A stretch of DNA of 64,000 nucleotides from Methylotenera sp. (lineage in GTDB: Bacteria > Pseudomonadota > Gammaproteobacteria > Burkholderiales > Methylophilaceae), in contig JAHRYP010000009.1 in assembly GCA_020622105.1 (NCBI GenBank), positions 26,615 to 90,614 on the forward strand, given 5' to 3'. Position numbers and translations under genes: made by a program. Below the pieces are notes generated by a model that made no database searches, had not been told where the DNA came from, and was given only the letters and a program-made list of their open reading frames with translations. Below are positions 1 to 9,815 of this stretch, piece after piece (the first letter of the stretch is position 1; each line of letters opens with the position of its first letter).

Positions 1-317
1 TAGCCAAAGAGATGCGACCGGGACAGCGTAATAATCTGGATGCATTATGCAGGCATTTTGGTATTGATAACTCAAGACGTACTTTACATGGTGCATTATT
101 GGATGCTGAACTATTAGCCGATGTGTATATGGCGATGACGCGGGGTCAGGAAAGCCTCATGATGACATTAGATAAGCCAGAGCAAACTGGTGTCGATGTT
201 GTGCCAAAGATTAACGCGCCCATTCTGGTTAAGCTGGCAAGTGCAGATGAACAGGCAGCGCATGAAGTGTATTTAGCAGGGCTGGCAAAATCGGGCAATT
301 GTATTTGGAATAGTTAA
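1..317 (+). CDS. dnaQ: DNA polymerase III subunit epsilon (3'-5' exonuclease), C-terminal part, truncated by window start
   Basis: C-terminal motif RPGQRNNLDALCRHFGIDNSRRTLHGALLDAELLADVYMAMTRGQ typical of DnaQ; frame open to the window edge. Confidence 0.9.
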   Translation, partial: AKEMRPGQRNNLDALCRHFGIDNSRRTLHGALLDAELLADVYMAMTRGQESLMMTLDKPEQTGVDVVPKINAPILVKLASADEQAAHEVYLAGLAKSGNCIWNS

Positions 318-376
318 GCAGGGTTTTTAAGCAGTATTGATGTGTTTACGGTTTATACCGTTTAAGAAAGAATAAA

Positions 377-1462
377 ATGAATAAGACAATTTTAGTAACA
401 GGCGGCGCCGGTTTTATCGGCTCTAATTTTGTGCTGGCGTGGGTAAAGCAGGGTTTGGGAACCGTAGTAAATCTTGACAACCTCACCTATGCAGGAAATC
501 TTGATAACCTGACCTCATTAGGCCACAATGCACACCATATTTTTGTGCGTGGCGACATCGGTGACAGACATCTGCTAGATAAACTTCTGGCACAGCATAA
601 GCCATGTGCGGTAGTAAATTTTGCTGCTGAAAGTCATGTAGACAGATCAATTCACGGACCTGAAGACTTTATTCAAACCAATGTGGTCGGTACGTTCCAT
701 CTGCTTGAAGCAGTGCGTGGCTACTGGGGTGGGCTCGATACAGAACATAAGAAAAACTTCCGCTTCCTGCATGTGTCTACGGATGAAGTCTATGGTTCAT
801 TATCAAAAGATGACCCAGCATTTACTGAAACTACACCATATGCGCCTAACAGCCCGTATTCAGCTTCTAAAGCGGCATCAGACCATCTGGTGCGTGCGTA
901 TCATCATACTTATGGTTTGCCCACATTAACTACTAATTGCTCCAATAACTATGGTCCGCATCATTTCCCTGAAAAATTGATTCCATTGGTAATTCATAAT
1001 GCTTTAACCGGCAAACCATTACCGATTTACGGCAACGGCCAGCAGATTCGTGACTGGCTGTATGTGGAAGATCACTGTGCGGCGATCCGTCGTGTGCTGG
1101 AAGCTGGCAGGGTAGGTGAAGTTTATAACGTAGGTGGCTGGAACGAAAAACCTAACATTGAAGTGGTGCGCACACTGTGCAGAATGCTGGATAAGAAAAA
1201 GCCGCGTGCAGATGGCCACTCTTATGCAGAACAGATTACGTTTGTGGAAGATAGATTGGGTCATGACCAGCGTTATGCGATTGATGCCAGCAAAATATCC
1301 AATGAGTTAGGCTGGAAACCGGTTGAAACTTTTGACACAGGCATTGAGAAAACCGTGGACTGGTTCCTGCAGAATCAGGATTGGGTCAATAATGTGACCA
1401 GTGGCGAGTACCGCAATTGGGTGCAGACGCAATATGCAGAGCGTGGAGAAGAATTAGCATGA
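377..1462 (+). CDS. rfbB: dTDP-glucose 4,6-dehydratase
   Basis: [15 protein letters not shown] Rossmann motif, [22 protein letters not shown]; first gene of a rfbBACD cluster. Confidence 0.97.
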   Translation: MNKTILVTGGAGFIGSNFVLAWVKQGLGTVVNLDNLTYAGNLDNLTSLGHNAHHIFVRGDIGDRHLLDKLLAQHKPCAVVNFAAESHVDRSIHGPEDFIQTNVVGTFHLLEAVRGYWGGLDTEHKKNFRFLHVSTDEVYGSLSKDDPAFTETTPYAPNSPYSASKAASDHLVRAYHHTYGLPTLTTNCSNNYGPHHFPEKLIPLVIHNALTGKPLPIYGNGQQIRDWLYVEDHCAAIRRVLEAGRVGEVYNVGGWNEKPNIEVVRTLCRMLDKKKPRADGHSYAEQITFVEDRLGHDQRYAIDASKISNELGWKPVETFDTGIEKTVDWFLQNQDWVNNVTSGEYRNWVQTQYAERGEELA

Positions 1463-2334
1463 AAGGTATTATTTTAGCTGGAGGATCAGGCACACGCCTG
1501 CATCCGGTAACACAGGTGGTCTCCAAGCAACTGCTACCGGTTTACGACAAACCCATGATCTATTATCCGCTGACAACATTGATGCTGGCGGGTATTCGTG
1601 ACATTCTCGTGATTTCTACGCCTGAAGATACGCCGCGATTCCAGCAGTTACTGGGGGATGGCAGCCAATGGGGCGTGTCAATTCAATACGCAGTGCAGCC
1701 TTCACCTGATGGCCTTGCACAGGCATTTATTATCGGTAAAGACTTTATTGGTCAGGATAGTTGTGCGCTAGTACTCGGAGATAATATTTTTTATGGTCAC
1801 GAGCTTGCAGAAATGACACAGCAAGCGGCTAACCTTACACAAGGTGCTGCCGTGTTTGCATATCCTGTTAGCGATCCGGAGCGTTATGGCGTAGTTGAGT
1901 TTAATGCTCAGGGCCAGGCTATAAGCCTGGAAGAAAAGCCTGCAGTTCCAAAATCCAGATATGCAGTGACCGGATTATATTTCTACGATAATCGCGTGGT
2001 GGATATTGCTGCTCAGTTAAAACCTTCACCGCGCGGTGAGCTGGAAATTACCGATGTGAACCGCATTTATCTGGAAAGCGGTGATTTGCAGGTTAAAGTG
2101 ATGGGACGCGGTATTGCCTGGCTGGATACAGGAACGCATGACTCATTGCTGGAGGCTTCAATGTTTATCCAAACGATCGAGAAGCGTCAGGGCTTGAAAA
2201 TCGCGTGTCCGGAAGAAGTTGCCTATCGTATGCGTTACATCGATGCTGCTGCATTGGATGCGTTGGCGAATAAATATATTAAAAATGGTTATGGCCAGTA
2301 TCTGAAGCTGGTATTAAGCGAGCAGGTGTACTGA
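1459..2334 (+). CDS. rfbA: glucose-1-phosphate thymidylyltransferase
   Basis: [38 protein letters not shown]; start ATG at 1459 overlaps rfbB stop by 4 nt. Confidence 0.97.
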   Translation: MKGIILAGGSGTRLHPVTQVVSKQLLPVYDKPMIYYPLTTLMLAGIRDILVISTPEDTPRFQQLLGDGSQWGVSIQYAVQPSPDGLAQAFIIGKDFIGQDSCALVLGDNIFYGHELAEMTQQAANLTQGAAVFAYPVSDPERYGVVEFNAQGQAISLEEKPAVPKSRYAVTGLYFYDNRVVDIAAQLKPSPRGELEITDVNRIYLESGDLQVKVMGRGIAWLDTGTHDSLLEASMFIQTIEKRQGLKIACPEEVAYRMRYIDAAALDALANKYIKNGYGQYLKLVLSEQVY

Positions 2335-2882
2335 TGCAAGTCGTTCAAACAGCAATTCCGGAAGTGTTGATTTTAGAGCCGCAAGTTTACGGTGATGAAC
2401 GTGGTTTCTTTTTTGAGAGTTTCAATCAGCAGAAATTTGAAGCGCTCACCGGCGTTAAAGCAGATTTTGTGCAGGATAATCATTCCAGATCAGCGATTAA
2501 CGTATTACGCGGTTTGCATTACCAGATTCAGCAGCCACAGGGCAAGCTAGTGCGAGTGGTTGCAGGTGAAGTGTTTGATGTGGCGGTTGACCTGCGTCGG
2601 CAGTCTGCGACCTTTGGCAAATGGGTAGGGGTGATTCTTTCTGCCGAAAACAAACGTCAGCTCTGGGTTCCTCCCGGCTTCGCACATGGCTTTCTGGTAC
2701 TGAAAGAAGGCACCGAGTTTTTATATAAAACGACTGACTATTATGCGCCGCAGCACGAGCGCTGCATTCGTTGGGATGACCCGGAAATTGGTATTGAGTG
2801 GCCATTGTCAGGTGAGCCAGCATTATCAGCTAAAGACCAATTGGGGTTGAGTTTTTCGGAAGCCGATGTTTTTGAAGATTGA
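2334..2882 (+). CDS. rfbC: dTDP-4-dehydrorhamnose 3,5-epimerase
   Basis: DERGFFFESFNQQKFE, QDNHSRSAINVLRGLHYQ, WVPPGFAHGFLVL. Confidence 0.97.
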   Translation: MQVVQTAIPEVLILEPQVYGDERGFFFESFNQQKFEALTGVKADFVQDNHSRSAINVLRGLHYQIQQPQGKLVRVVAGEVFDVAVDLRRQSATFGKWVGVILSAENKRQLWVPPGFAHGFLVLKEGTEFLYKTTDYYAPQHERCIRWDDPEIGIEWPLSGEPALSAKDQLGLSFSEADVFED

Positions 2883-2909
2883 CCCGATATTTTAGTAAGA
2901 GTAAACCTA

Positions 2910-3815
2910 GTGTATAAAAAAATATTACTTACCGGTGTGAATGGGCAGGTTGGCCATGCCTTGCAACAAGCCTTTTTAAAAGAAACTGCTTTTGCAGACC
3001 TTGTTGTTAGTCTGGATCGTAGCCAGCTCGACTTGACCGATCAGGACGCAATCCGCCGAGCAGTGCAGACGATTCAACCGGATTTGATCATTAATCCTGC
3101 TGCATACACAGCAGTAGATAAGGCTGAGTCAGAGCCTGAGCTGGCCTATGCAATTAATGCAGCAGCGCCGCAAGTGCTGGCAGAAGAAGCTGCCAAAGTG
3201 GGTGCCAGATTAATTCATTTTTCTACTGACTATGTGTATGCCGGTAATAAATTGGGTACTTACGTTGAAGAGGATACAACGCAGCCTTTAAGCGTTTATG
3301 GCAAAAGCAAACTTGCGGGTGAAGAGGCAATCAGGTCAGTCGGGCTGCCGCACCTTATTTTTCGCACCTCATGGGTGTATGGTGCTTATGGCAAAAACTT
3401 CTTGAAAACGATTTTACGATTAGCCGCAGAGCGCGATGAACTGCGAATTGTAGCTGATCAGTTTGGCGCACCTACCAGCAGCACAAGTATTGCCAATGCA
3501 GTTTTGTCTGTGATGAGCAATTGGCAGAATGAACTTACTGGCACCTATCATCTGGTGAATGCAGGTCAGACTTCATGGCATGGTTTTGCAGTAGCTATTG
3601 TAGAAGAATACAACCGTATTCAGATGGCGCATGGTCTGCCATTACTTAAAGCCAGCGCGGAAAACATACAGGCAATCACTACACAGGACTATCCAACACC
3701 AGCGGCACGTCCAGCTAATTCATGTTTAGACTGCACCAAGCTGGTAACGGATTTCTCAGTAAGATTACCTGATTGGCATGCCGCATTGATTACTGAGCTG
3801 CAAGCCATCAGCTAA
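2910..3815 (+). CDS. rfbD: dTDP-4-dehydrorhamnose reductase
   Basis: ILLTGVNGQVGHAL, INPAAYTAVDKAESE, STDYVYAG. Confidence 0.96.
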   Translation: MYKKILLTGVNGQVGHALQQAFLKETAFADLVVSLDRSQLDLTDQDAIRRAVQTIQPDLIINPAAYTAVDKAESEPELAYAINAAAPQVLAEEAAKVGARLIHFSTDYVYAGNKLGTYVEEDTTQPLSVYGKSKLAGEEAIRSVGLPHLIFRTSWVYGAYGKNFLKTILRLAAERDELRIVADQFGAPTSSTSIANAVLSVMSNWQNELTGTYHLVNAGQTSWHGFAVAIVEEYNRIQMAHGLPLLKASAENIQAITTQDYPTPAARPANSCLDCTKLVTDFSVRLPDWHAALITELQAIS

Positions 3816-3832
3816 ACAAGTTTAATCTAAAG

Positions 3833-4285
3833 CTAGCCTAGTGCGTCAGCCCAGCTATTCGGCGTTTCATACAGGCGCACTTTTTCCAGTTTTAAGTGAT
3901 TACCATAAGTGTCATCGTATTTGGATTTGAGAATTCTGAATGCTTCTAACGCCATGTTTTCTGCCGTAGGCACAGTAGGGAAAACAACTGTTTTGTGATC
4001 TGGCAGCGAGTTTAAGAAGTTCAGCACTTCAGTATCGTGCTGATACACTAAAAACGCGTGATCCCAGATATTGACTACAGACTCTTTGGCAATTGCTTTC
4101 ACGTCCGAGAAGTCCATCACCATGCCATTCTCAGAGGCATTCTCTTGCTTGATGATGTCGCCAGACAGGGTGATTTCTAGTACGTAACGATGGCCATGCA
4201 GGTTTCTGCATTGGCTTTTATGGTTAGGAATACGATGTCCGGAGTCAAACTCAAGGCGAGTGGTAATTTGCATAAATGCGGTCAC
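3833..4285 (-). CDS. queD: 6-pyruvoyl-tetrahydropterin synthase / 6-carboxy-tetrahydropterin synthase family
   Basis: FDSGHRIPNHKSQCRNLHGHRY (Cys + HGH zinc motif), WDHAFLV, VPTAENMA, LYETPNSWADA. Confidence 0.8.
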   Translation of the reverse strand: MTAFMQITTRLEFDSGHRIPNHKSQCRNLHGHRYVLEITLSGDIIKQENASENGMVMDFSDVKAIAKESVVNIWDHAFLVYQHDTEVLNFLNSLPDHKTVVFPTVPTAENMALEAFRILKSKYDDTYGNHLKLEKVRLYETPNSWADALG

Positions 4286-4610
4286 TTAAAGAATGCTTAA
4301 TTTATAAAATGCGTATTATACGCTGACTAGCGTTACTTTTTAATTGACTGCTGTTTCAGGTGATTTTGAATCGGATATTGTAGATATGAATAATTTAAAT
4401 ATCCTTGTATGTTTAAGAAAAATTAGAAGACTTCTTTATGATGATTTCAGTTTTTCTAATATTAATATAGCGATAAATATCCCTGCTATTTTGAGTAAAG
4501 ACTTATTTATTCAGCATTATTTGTTCACAATGGAGCTAATGTTTACTTCTTCTAGAGACTAGAGGTACTATAGATCATGAGGTTAATAAAAATAAAACTT
4601 AGCCCGGAAT

Positions 4611-7385
4611 ATGAGCATTTCAAATACCTTTAATTTTCATTCAATTAAATCCCGCGTGACCTTATTTACGCTGGGAATTTTTGTTATTGGAATTTGGATA
4701 CTATATTTTTTAATCAGTCAAAAATTGCATGACGATATGCAAAAGCAGCTGGCAAACCAACAATCCTCAATAGCTGCAATTCTTGCAACACAGGTTGACG
4801 AAGAGCTGCGTGAGCGCCTGAATGTACTAGAAAAAATTACTGAGAAAATTGCGCCAATAGCATTAATTGACAACAAGCTGTTGCAAGTGACATTGGAAGA
4901 GCAACTGGTGATACAAAGACTCTTTAATGCGGGTGCATTTGTTGTCGGTGCAGATGGAGTGGCTGTCGCATCTATCCCGTCTTCGATAAAAAGAGTAGGC
5001 ATTAGCTATATTGAGCGCGACTATATAGTCGCTGCGCTTAAAGATGGTAAATCAACTATTAGCAGGCCCGTCATTGGTAAAGTGCTAGGAACACCGCTTT
5101 TTAATGTGGTAGTACCGGTTCGCGATTCTCAAGGGTCAGTAGTTGCTGCATTAGCAGGCGTGACGGATCTTGGAAAGCCAAATTTTTTAGACAAAGTTTT
5201 TCAAAACAGCTACAGCAAGACCGGCTATTTTCTGCTTGAAGACGCTAAAAATAGATTGATTATCACAGGTACTGACAAGCGCCGCATTATGCAGAAACTG
5301 CCAGCACCTGGTGTTAATAAACTTATTGATCGTCATGTAAATGGATTTGATGATACCGATATTACCGTCAGCCCCCTTGGCGTAAAAGTACTGGCCTCGG
5401 CGAAACGGGTGCATATTGCAGATTGGTTTATTGTTGTAGCATTGCCGGTTCAAGAAGCGTTTGCACCAATTGATGATATGAAAAAGCATATTATGCTTTT
5501 TGCAACATTAATGACAATTGTTGCAGGTGGCTTAATATGGTGGATGCTAAAACGCGAACTGGTACCTATGTTTACGGCGGTAAAACAGCTTGCTGCATTA
5601 TCTAAAGCCGGAGGTAGTCACCAGCCATTGCCCACCGGCGTTAATAACGAAATTAGCGAGCTAATTAACGGGTTTAATAACTTATTAGATGTGCTAGGAA
5701 AAAGGAGTGCGCAACTTCATGCTCTGCTGCAAAGCATTCCTGACCTTGTTTGGCTGAAAGACACTAACGGTATTTACATGTCGTGTAACTCGGCATTCGA
5801 ACGACTCTATGGTGCTAAAGAAGCCGATATTATTGGCAAGACAGATTATGACTTCATTGATAAGCAGCAGGCAGATTTGTTTCGTGAGAATGACCGTAAA
5901 GCAATGATTGCGCATAAAGCAGTATCTAACGAAGAATGGCTTACTTTTGCTGAGGGTGGTTATCGGGGTTTGTTTGAAACTATCAAAGTGCCTGTAAAAA
6001 ATGCTAACGGCCAAATCATAGGTGTTCTTGGAATTTCTCGCGACATGAGTGAACGCAAGGCAGCTGAGCTTAAGCTGCGTATGTTGTCTACGGCTATTGA
6101 ACAAAGTCCGACATCTGTTGCCATTACAAACGTTGAAGCTAAAATCGAATATATCAACTCAGCCTTTACCAAAGAAGCTGGTTATACGCTGGATGAAGTG
6201 CTCGGAAAGAACCCACGTGTATTGCAATCAGGGATGACTGATACAAAGGTTTATGATGACATGTGGTCAAAAATAACCAATGGTGAGAGCTGGCAAGGCG
6301 AGTTTGTTAATAAGCGTAAAAATGGCGAGATATTTTACGAAGAAGCATATATTTCTCCTATCAAGGATGATGCAGGCAATGCAAGCCACTACGTGGCTGT
6401 GAAACTGGATGTCACTTCACGAAAAGAGGCAGAACGGGCGCTGCGTGAATCTAATAAAAAAATGGACTCGCTGCTGCAATCTTTAGCTGAAGGTGCCTAT
6501 GGTGTTGATAACGAAGGTAACTGTACTTTTGTAAACAATTCATTTTTAAGAATTCTAGGTTATGAAACTGAAGATGAACTGGTAGGCAAGCATATTCACG
6601 AACTCATTCATCACTCGCATGCAGATGGTACGCACTACCCAGCTAGCGAATGTCGAATATATGCAGCTTATAGAAATAATGTTGAAGATCATTGCGCTGA
6701 TGAAGTATTTTGGCATAAGAGTGGTTATGCAATCCAGGTGGAATATTGGTCACAGCCTATCGTGGTAGATGGCGTAGTGATTGGTGCAATCGCAACGTTT
6801 TTTGATATTACTGAGCGCAAGAAAATGGAGCAGCAGATACGTCATCTTGCGCTTCATGATGTGCTTACCAACCTGCCTAACCGCCGTCTATTGATTGAAC
6901 GTATAAGTCAGGCGCAATTATCCAGCAAACGCAGTCTTCAGTACTGCGCATTAATGTTCATGGACCTGGACAATTTTAAACCGCTAAATGATGCGCATGG
7001 ACATGAAGCGGGCGACAAGTTGCTAATTGAAGTTGCAAATCGTTTGCTGAAGAGCGTAAGAGAAATAGATACTGTAGCTCGCATTGGAGGTGATGAGTTT
7101 GTAGTGATGTTGACTGAGCTTGATACGGATGAATCACTATCAAGGCAGCAAGCTGAAAAGGTATCTGAAAAAATTCGCTCTGCTTTAGCCGAGCCTTATT
7201 TTATTAATGTGACGAACGATGGCGGCGTTAATACTGTTGTAGAACACTATTGCACTGCGAGTATAGGAGTAGTGTTGTTTAAAGGTACGGCTCCAAGTAA
7301 AGAAGAAGTGATTAAACTTGCAGATGATGGAATGTATCAGGCTAAGAATGCAGGTCGCAACAAGGTGATTTTTTATGAAAAATAA
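4611..7385 (+). CDS. membrane-anchored sensory diguanylate cyclase (Cache-like sensor, several PAS/PAC, GGDEF)
   Basis: N-terminal TM and extracytoplasmic region; PAS segments; C-terminal GGDEF with upstream REID matching the RxxD inhibitory site. Confidence 0.92.
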   Translation: MSISNTFNFHSIKSRVTLFTLGIFVIGIWILYFLISQKLHDDMQKQLANQQSSIAAILATQVDEELRERLNVLEKITEKIAPIALIDNKLLQVTLEEQLVIQRLFNAGAFVVGADGVAVASIPSSIKRVGISYIERDYIVAALKDGKSTISRPVIGKVLGTPLFNVVVPVRDSQGSVVAALAGVTDLGKPNFLDKVFQNSYSKTGYFLLEDAKNRLIITGTDKRRIMQKLPAPGVNKLIDRHVNGFDDTDITVSPLGVKVLASAKRVHIADWFIVVALPVQEAFAPIDDMKKHIMLFATLMTIVAGGLIWWMLKRELVPMFTAVKQLAALSKAGGSHQPLPTGVNNEISELINGFNNLLDVLGKRSAQLHALLQSIPDLVWLKDTNGIYMSCNSAFERLYGAKEADIIGKTDYDFIDKQQADLFRENDRKAMIAHKAVSNEEWLTFAEGGYRGLFETIKVPVKNANGQIIGVLGISRDMSERKAAELKLRMLSTAIEQSPTSVAITNVEAKIEYINSAFTKEAGYTLDEVLGKNPRVLQSGMTDTKVYDDMWSKITNGESWQGEFVNKRKNGEIFYEEAYISPIKDDAGNASHYVAVKLDVTSRKEAERALRESNKKMDSLLQSLAEGAYGVDNEGNCTFVNNSFLRILGYETEDELVGKHIHELIHHSHADGTHYPASECRIYAAYRNNVEDHCADEVFWHKSGYAIQVEYWSQPIVVDGVVIGAIATFFDITERKKMEQQIRHLALHDVLTNLPNRRLLIERISQAQLSSKRSLQYCALMFMDLDNFKPLNDAHGHEAGDKLLIEVANRLLKSVREIDTVARIGGDEFVVMLTELDTDESLSRQQAEKVSEKIRSALAEPYFINVTNDGGVNTVVEHYCTASIGVVLFKGTAPSKEEVIKLADDGMYQAKNAGRNKVIFYEK

Positions 7386-7473
7386 CCACACATCAACCAA
7401 TTGCAGACTCTGAATATGATATTTGGCACGGCTATACTGCGGGTTGAGTACTCTTTATTGTATTGGCTGTAGA

Positions 7474-8394
7474 TTAAAGTAAAAGCGCTTCAACGTGACT
7501 GCATACGGCATCAGCTAGAGCACCAAGGTGATAGCCGCCTTCCAGAGACGATATTACACGTCCTTTGGCATGTTGCTTAGCCACTTTTTTGATGAATCCA
7601 GTCATCCATGCATAGTCGGCATCCAATAGACGCATATCTGCCAGCGGATCGTCTGCGTGTGCATCAAAGCCAGCAGAGATGTAAATAATTTCCGGCTTGA
7701 ACTGATTCAAGGCAGGTAAAAACTCTTGTTCAAATACCTGCTCAAATTCTTTACGCCCTGATTTTGCGGGCAGCGGAATATTGAGCATCCTGTCGCTACG
7801 TGTATCGGCTCCGCGATGCGGGTAGAACGGGTGCTGAAAGGTCGAGCACAGCATTACGCGCGGGTCGTTCCTGAAAATATCTTCGGTACCGTCGCCATGA
7901 TGCACATCAAAGTCGATTATCGCCGCACGTTTGATGCCATACTTTTCAAAAGCATGTGCCACGCCTACCGCAACATGATTGAAGATGCAGAACCCAGCGC
8001 TGTTGGCGCGTCCGGCATGATGACCGGGTGGCCTGATGCAGCAAAAGGCGTTATCTGCCATATTGCGCATGACGAGGTCAGTTGCGAATATCACAGCGCC
8101 ACTGGCATGCAATGCTGCTGAACGACTCATGGGCCCCATTGCGGTATCAGCATCTAATCTCACTAATCCAGCTTTAGGTGACAATGCACGTATCTTCTGC
8201 ACATATTCACTGCTATGAACACGCTGTAGTTCGCGGTCTGTGGCTAATGGTGCTTCGTAAATGTCGAGTTTTTGATAAATGCCGTTTTTGATGAGGGCAT
8301 TCTTAATGGCGGTAATGCGGGCAGGCGATTCAGGATGGCTGCCATCCATCACATGCAACAGCGTATCCGGATGCGAGATAAATGCCGTTTTCAT
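7474..8394 (-). CDS. histone deacetylase / acetoin utilization (AcuC-like) family protein
   Basis: CIRPPGHHAGRANSAGFCIFNHVAVG, IIDFDVHHGDGTEDIF, YISAGFDAHADDPL. Confidence 0.93.
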   Translation of the reverse strand: MKTAFISHPDTLLHVMDGSHPESPARITAIKNALIKNGIYQKLDIYEAPLATDRELQRVHSSEYVQKIRALSPKAGLVRLDADTAMGPMSRSAALHASGAVIFATDLVMRNMADNAFCCIRPPGHHAGRANSAGFCIFNHVAVGVAHAFEKYGIKRAAIIDFDVHHGDGTEDIFRNDPRVMLCSTFQHPFYPHRGADTRSDRMLNIPLPAKSGRKEFEQVFEQEFLPALNQFKPEIIYISAGFDAHADDPLADMRLLDADYAWMTGFIKKVAKQHAKGRVISSLEGGYHLGALADAVCSHVEALLL

Positions 8395-8399
8395 GGCTG

Positions 8400-9299
8400 C
8401 TAATGAGAAATTTCAGTACGCAGCATTTTGTAAATCGCCAGCCTTTCCGGTGATATCTTATGGGCTGCTGCTGCTTCACTAATAGCACAGTCAGGTTCCT
8501 GCAAATGTTTGCAGTTATTAAACCGGCACTTACCTAAAAAAGGCCTGAATTCGATGAATGCATGCTCAAGCTCGTCGGTGCTTAGATGATGCAAGCCGAA
8601 TTCCTGCAGACCCGGCGAGTCGATCAGAATGCTGTTTGCATCGAGATGATACAAATGAGCTGCCGTCGTCGTATGTTTACCGCTATCGAGCACTTTGCTG
8701 ACTTCCTGCGTGCGTACAGCCTCATTTGGCAGTAATGCGTTGATCATAGTCGATTTTCCCATACCGGACTGGCCTACCAGAATGCTGACTTCACCTTGTA
8801 AAAATGGCCTGAGAGTAGAAATATCTTCTTTAGCGGATAGCGGTAACACCTGATAGCCGAGTGCAGTGTAAAGCTCAAGCTTTTGTTTTGCATTGTCGTT
8901 ATCGGCTAAATCACATTTGTTCAGCACGATTAATGCTTTGATTCCGGCGGCCTCCGCAGCAATCAGGCAGCGATTCAGCAGCGCTTCATAAAAGCTGGGT
9001 TGCGTAGCGAGTACGATGATGATCTGCGTGACATTGGCTGCCAGCGTTTTGCTTTTAAAAGCGTTGCTGCGGTAAAGCAGGGTTGTGCGTGGCACGATGT
9101 TTTCAATCACGCCTTCGCGCTTATCCGTGAGCTTGACTGTGACATGGTCTCCACAGGCAACATCGGTTTTTTTGCCGCGCGTAACGCAGCTGATGCGGTG
9201 CATAGTTTCAGCGAGTTCGACTTTATAGCGTTTGCCATAAGCGGCTACTACTGTACCTTGCAAGTCGCCTTGCGCTAGGGTGTTGTCTGGTGATTGCAC
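8400..9299 (-). CDS. rsgA: ribosome small subunit-dependent GTPase A
   Basis: Circularly permuted GTPase motifs LNKCDL, GQSGMGKSTMIN, DSPGLQEF, plus C-terminal C-x-H-x-C zinc region. Confidence 0.95.
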   Translation of the reverse strand: MQSPDNTLAQGDLQGTVVAAYGKRYKVELAETMHRISCVTRGKKTDVACGDHVTVKLTDKREGVIENIVPRTTLLYRSNAFKSKTLAANVTQIIIVLATQPSFYEALLNRCLIAAEAAGIKALIVLNKCDLADNDNAKQKLELYTALGYQVLPLSAKEDISTLRPFLQGEVSILVGQSGMGKSTMINALLPNEAVRTQEVSKVLDSGKHTTTAAHLYHLDANSILIDSPGLQEFGLHHLSTDELEHAFIEFRPFLGKCRFNNCKHLQEPDCAISEAAAAHKISPERLAIYKMLRTEISH

Positions 9300-9331
9300 T
9301 ATTTTATTATTTTTAATTTTATTATTCTTAA

Positions 9332-9643
9332 CTATTCAGTAAATTTGTAGTAAGTCTGGTTGAGATATTTTGCAACATTAAGCTCTTCATCCTCAAACCA
9401 TTTCAAGTCGAGCATAGTATTACAGTTACGAATCTGCGCTACCAGACCCTTGGCAGATTTCACCTTGCGGTAATCTCGTGTGTAAATTGCAGAACCATCA
9501 CCGCCAAAGCTCGAGGCATGGCAGCTGATACAGTTTTTTTCAACCAGCGCTTTACCGGCGCTCGCGTCGCCAGTCTTGAAAGGTTCTGCCAGTGCATAGC
9601 TATTTACCAGTAACAACCCAGCGAGTAAGCATAGTGATTTCAT
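9332..9643 (-). CDS. c-type cytochrome (single heme, periplasmic)
   Basis: Signal peptide MKSLCLLAGLLLVNSYALAEP then CISCH heme motif; internal start chosen at the signal peptide. Confidence 0.85.
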   Translation of the reverse strand: MKSLCLLAGLLLVNSYALAEPFKTGDASAGKALVEKNCISCHASSFGGDGSAIYTRDYRKVKSAKGLVAQIRNCNTMLDLKWFEDEELNVAKYLNQTYYKFTE

Positions 9644-9667
9644 ATCAACGCCTTTAAAACAGAGTAT

Positions 9668-9815
9668 TAAGGAAACGCGCAATAAGTCCTGCGCGAGCAA
9701 ATTGCTGCGTTGCGCGGTACTCGCACCCTCGCTGTATACCCCATACTATCTCGGGTTCTGCGTTCCGTGCGCCTTGCACTTTATCTCGCTCGGCGACTTA
9801 TTCCGTATTTCCTTA
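9668..9815. repeat. MITE-like / small mobile repeat with imperfect terminal inverted repeats
   Basis: TAAGGAAACGCGCAATAAGTC (9668-9688) versus GACTTATTCCGTATTTCCTTA (9795-9815); reverse complements with about 3 mismatches in 21 nt; noncoding GC-rich interior. Confidence 0.65.

Noticed and set aside
1019-1264. Antisense ORFs listed inside conserved genes (for example in rfbB, DGC, mch, lon, clpX, RNB gene)
   Set aside because: All overlap well-supported coding sequence on the other strand or in another frame and lack family motifs; by-products of open frames.
4344-4562. 72-aa ORF upstream of the diguanylate cyclase gene
   Set aside because: AT-rich, no recognisable motif and no clear ribosome-binding site; may be leader sequence rather than a gene.
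7474-8394. Histone deacetylase-family protein as an unusual eukaryote-like acquisition
   Set aside because: AcuC/HDAC-like proteins are common in proteobacteria; nothing in context suggests recent transfer.
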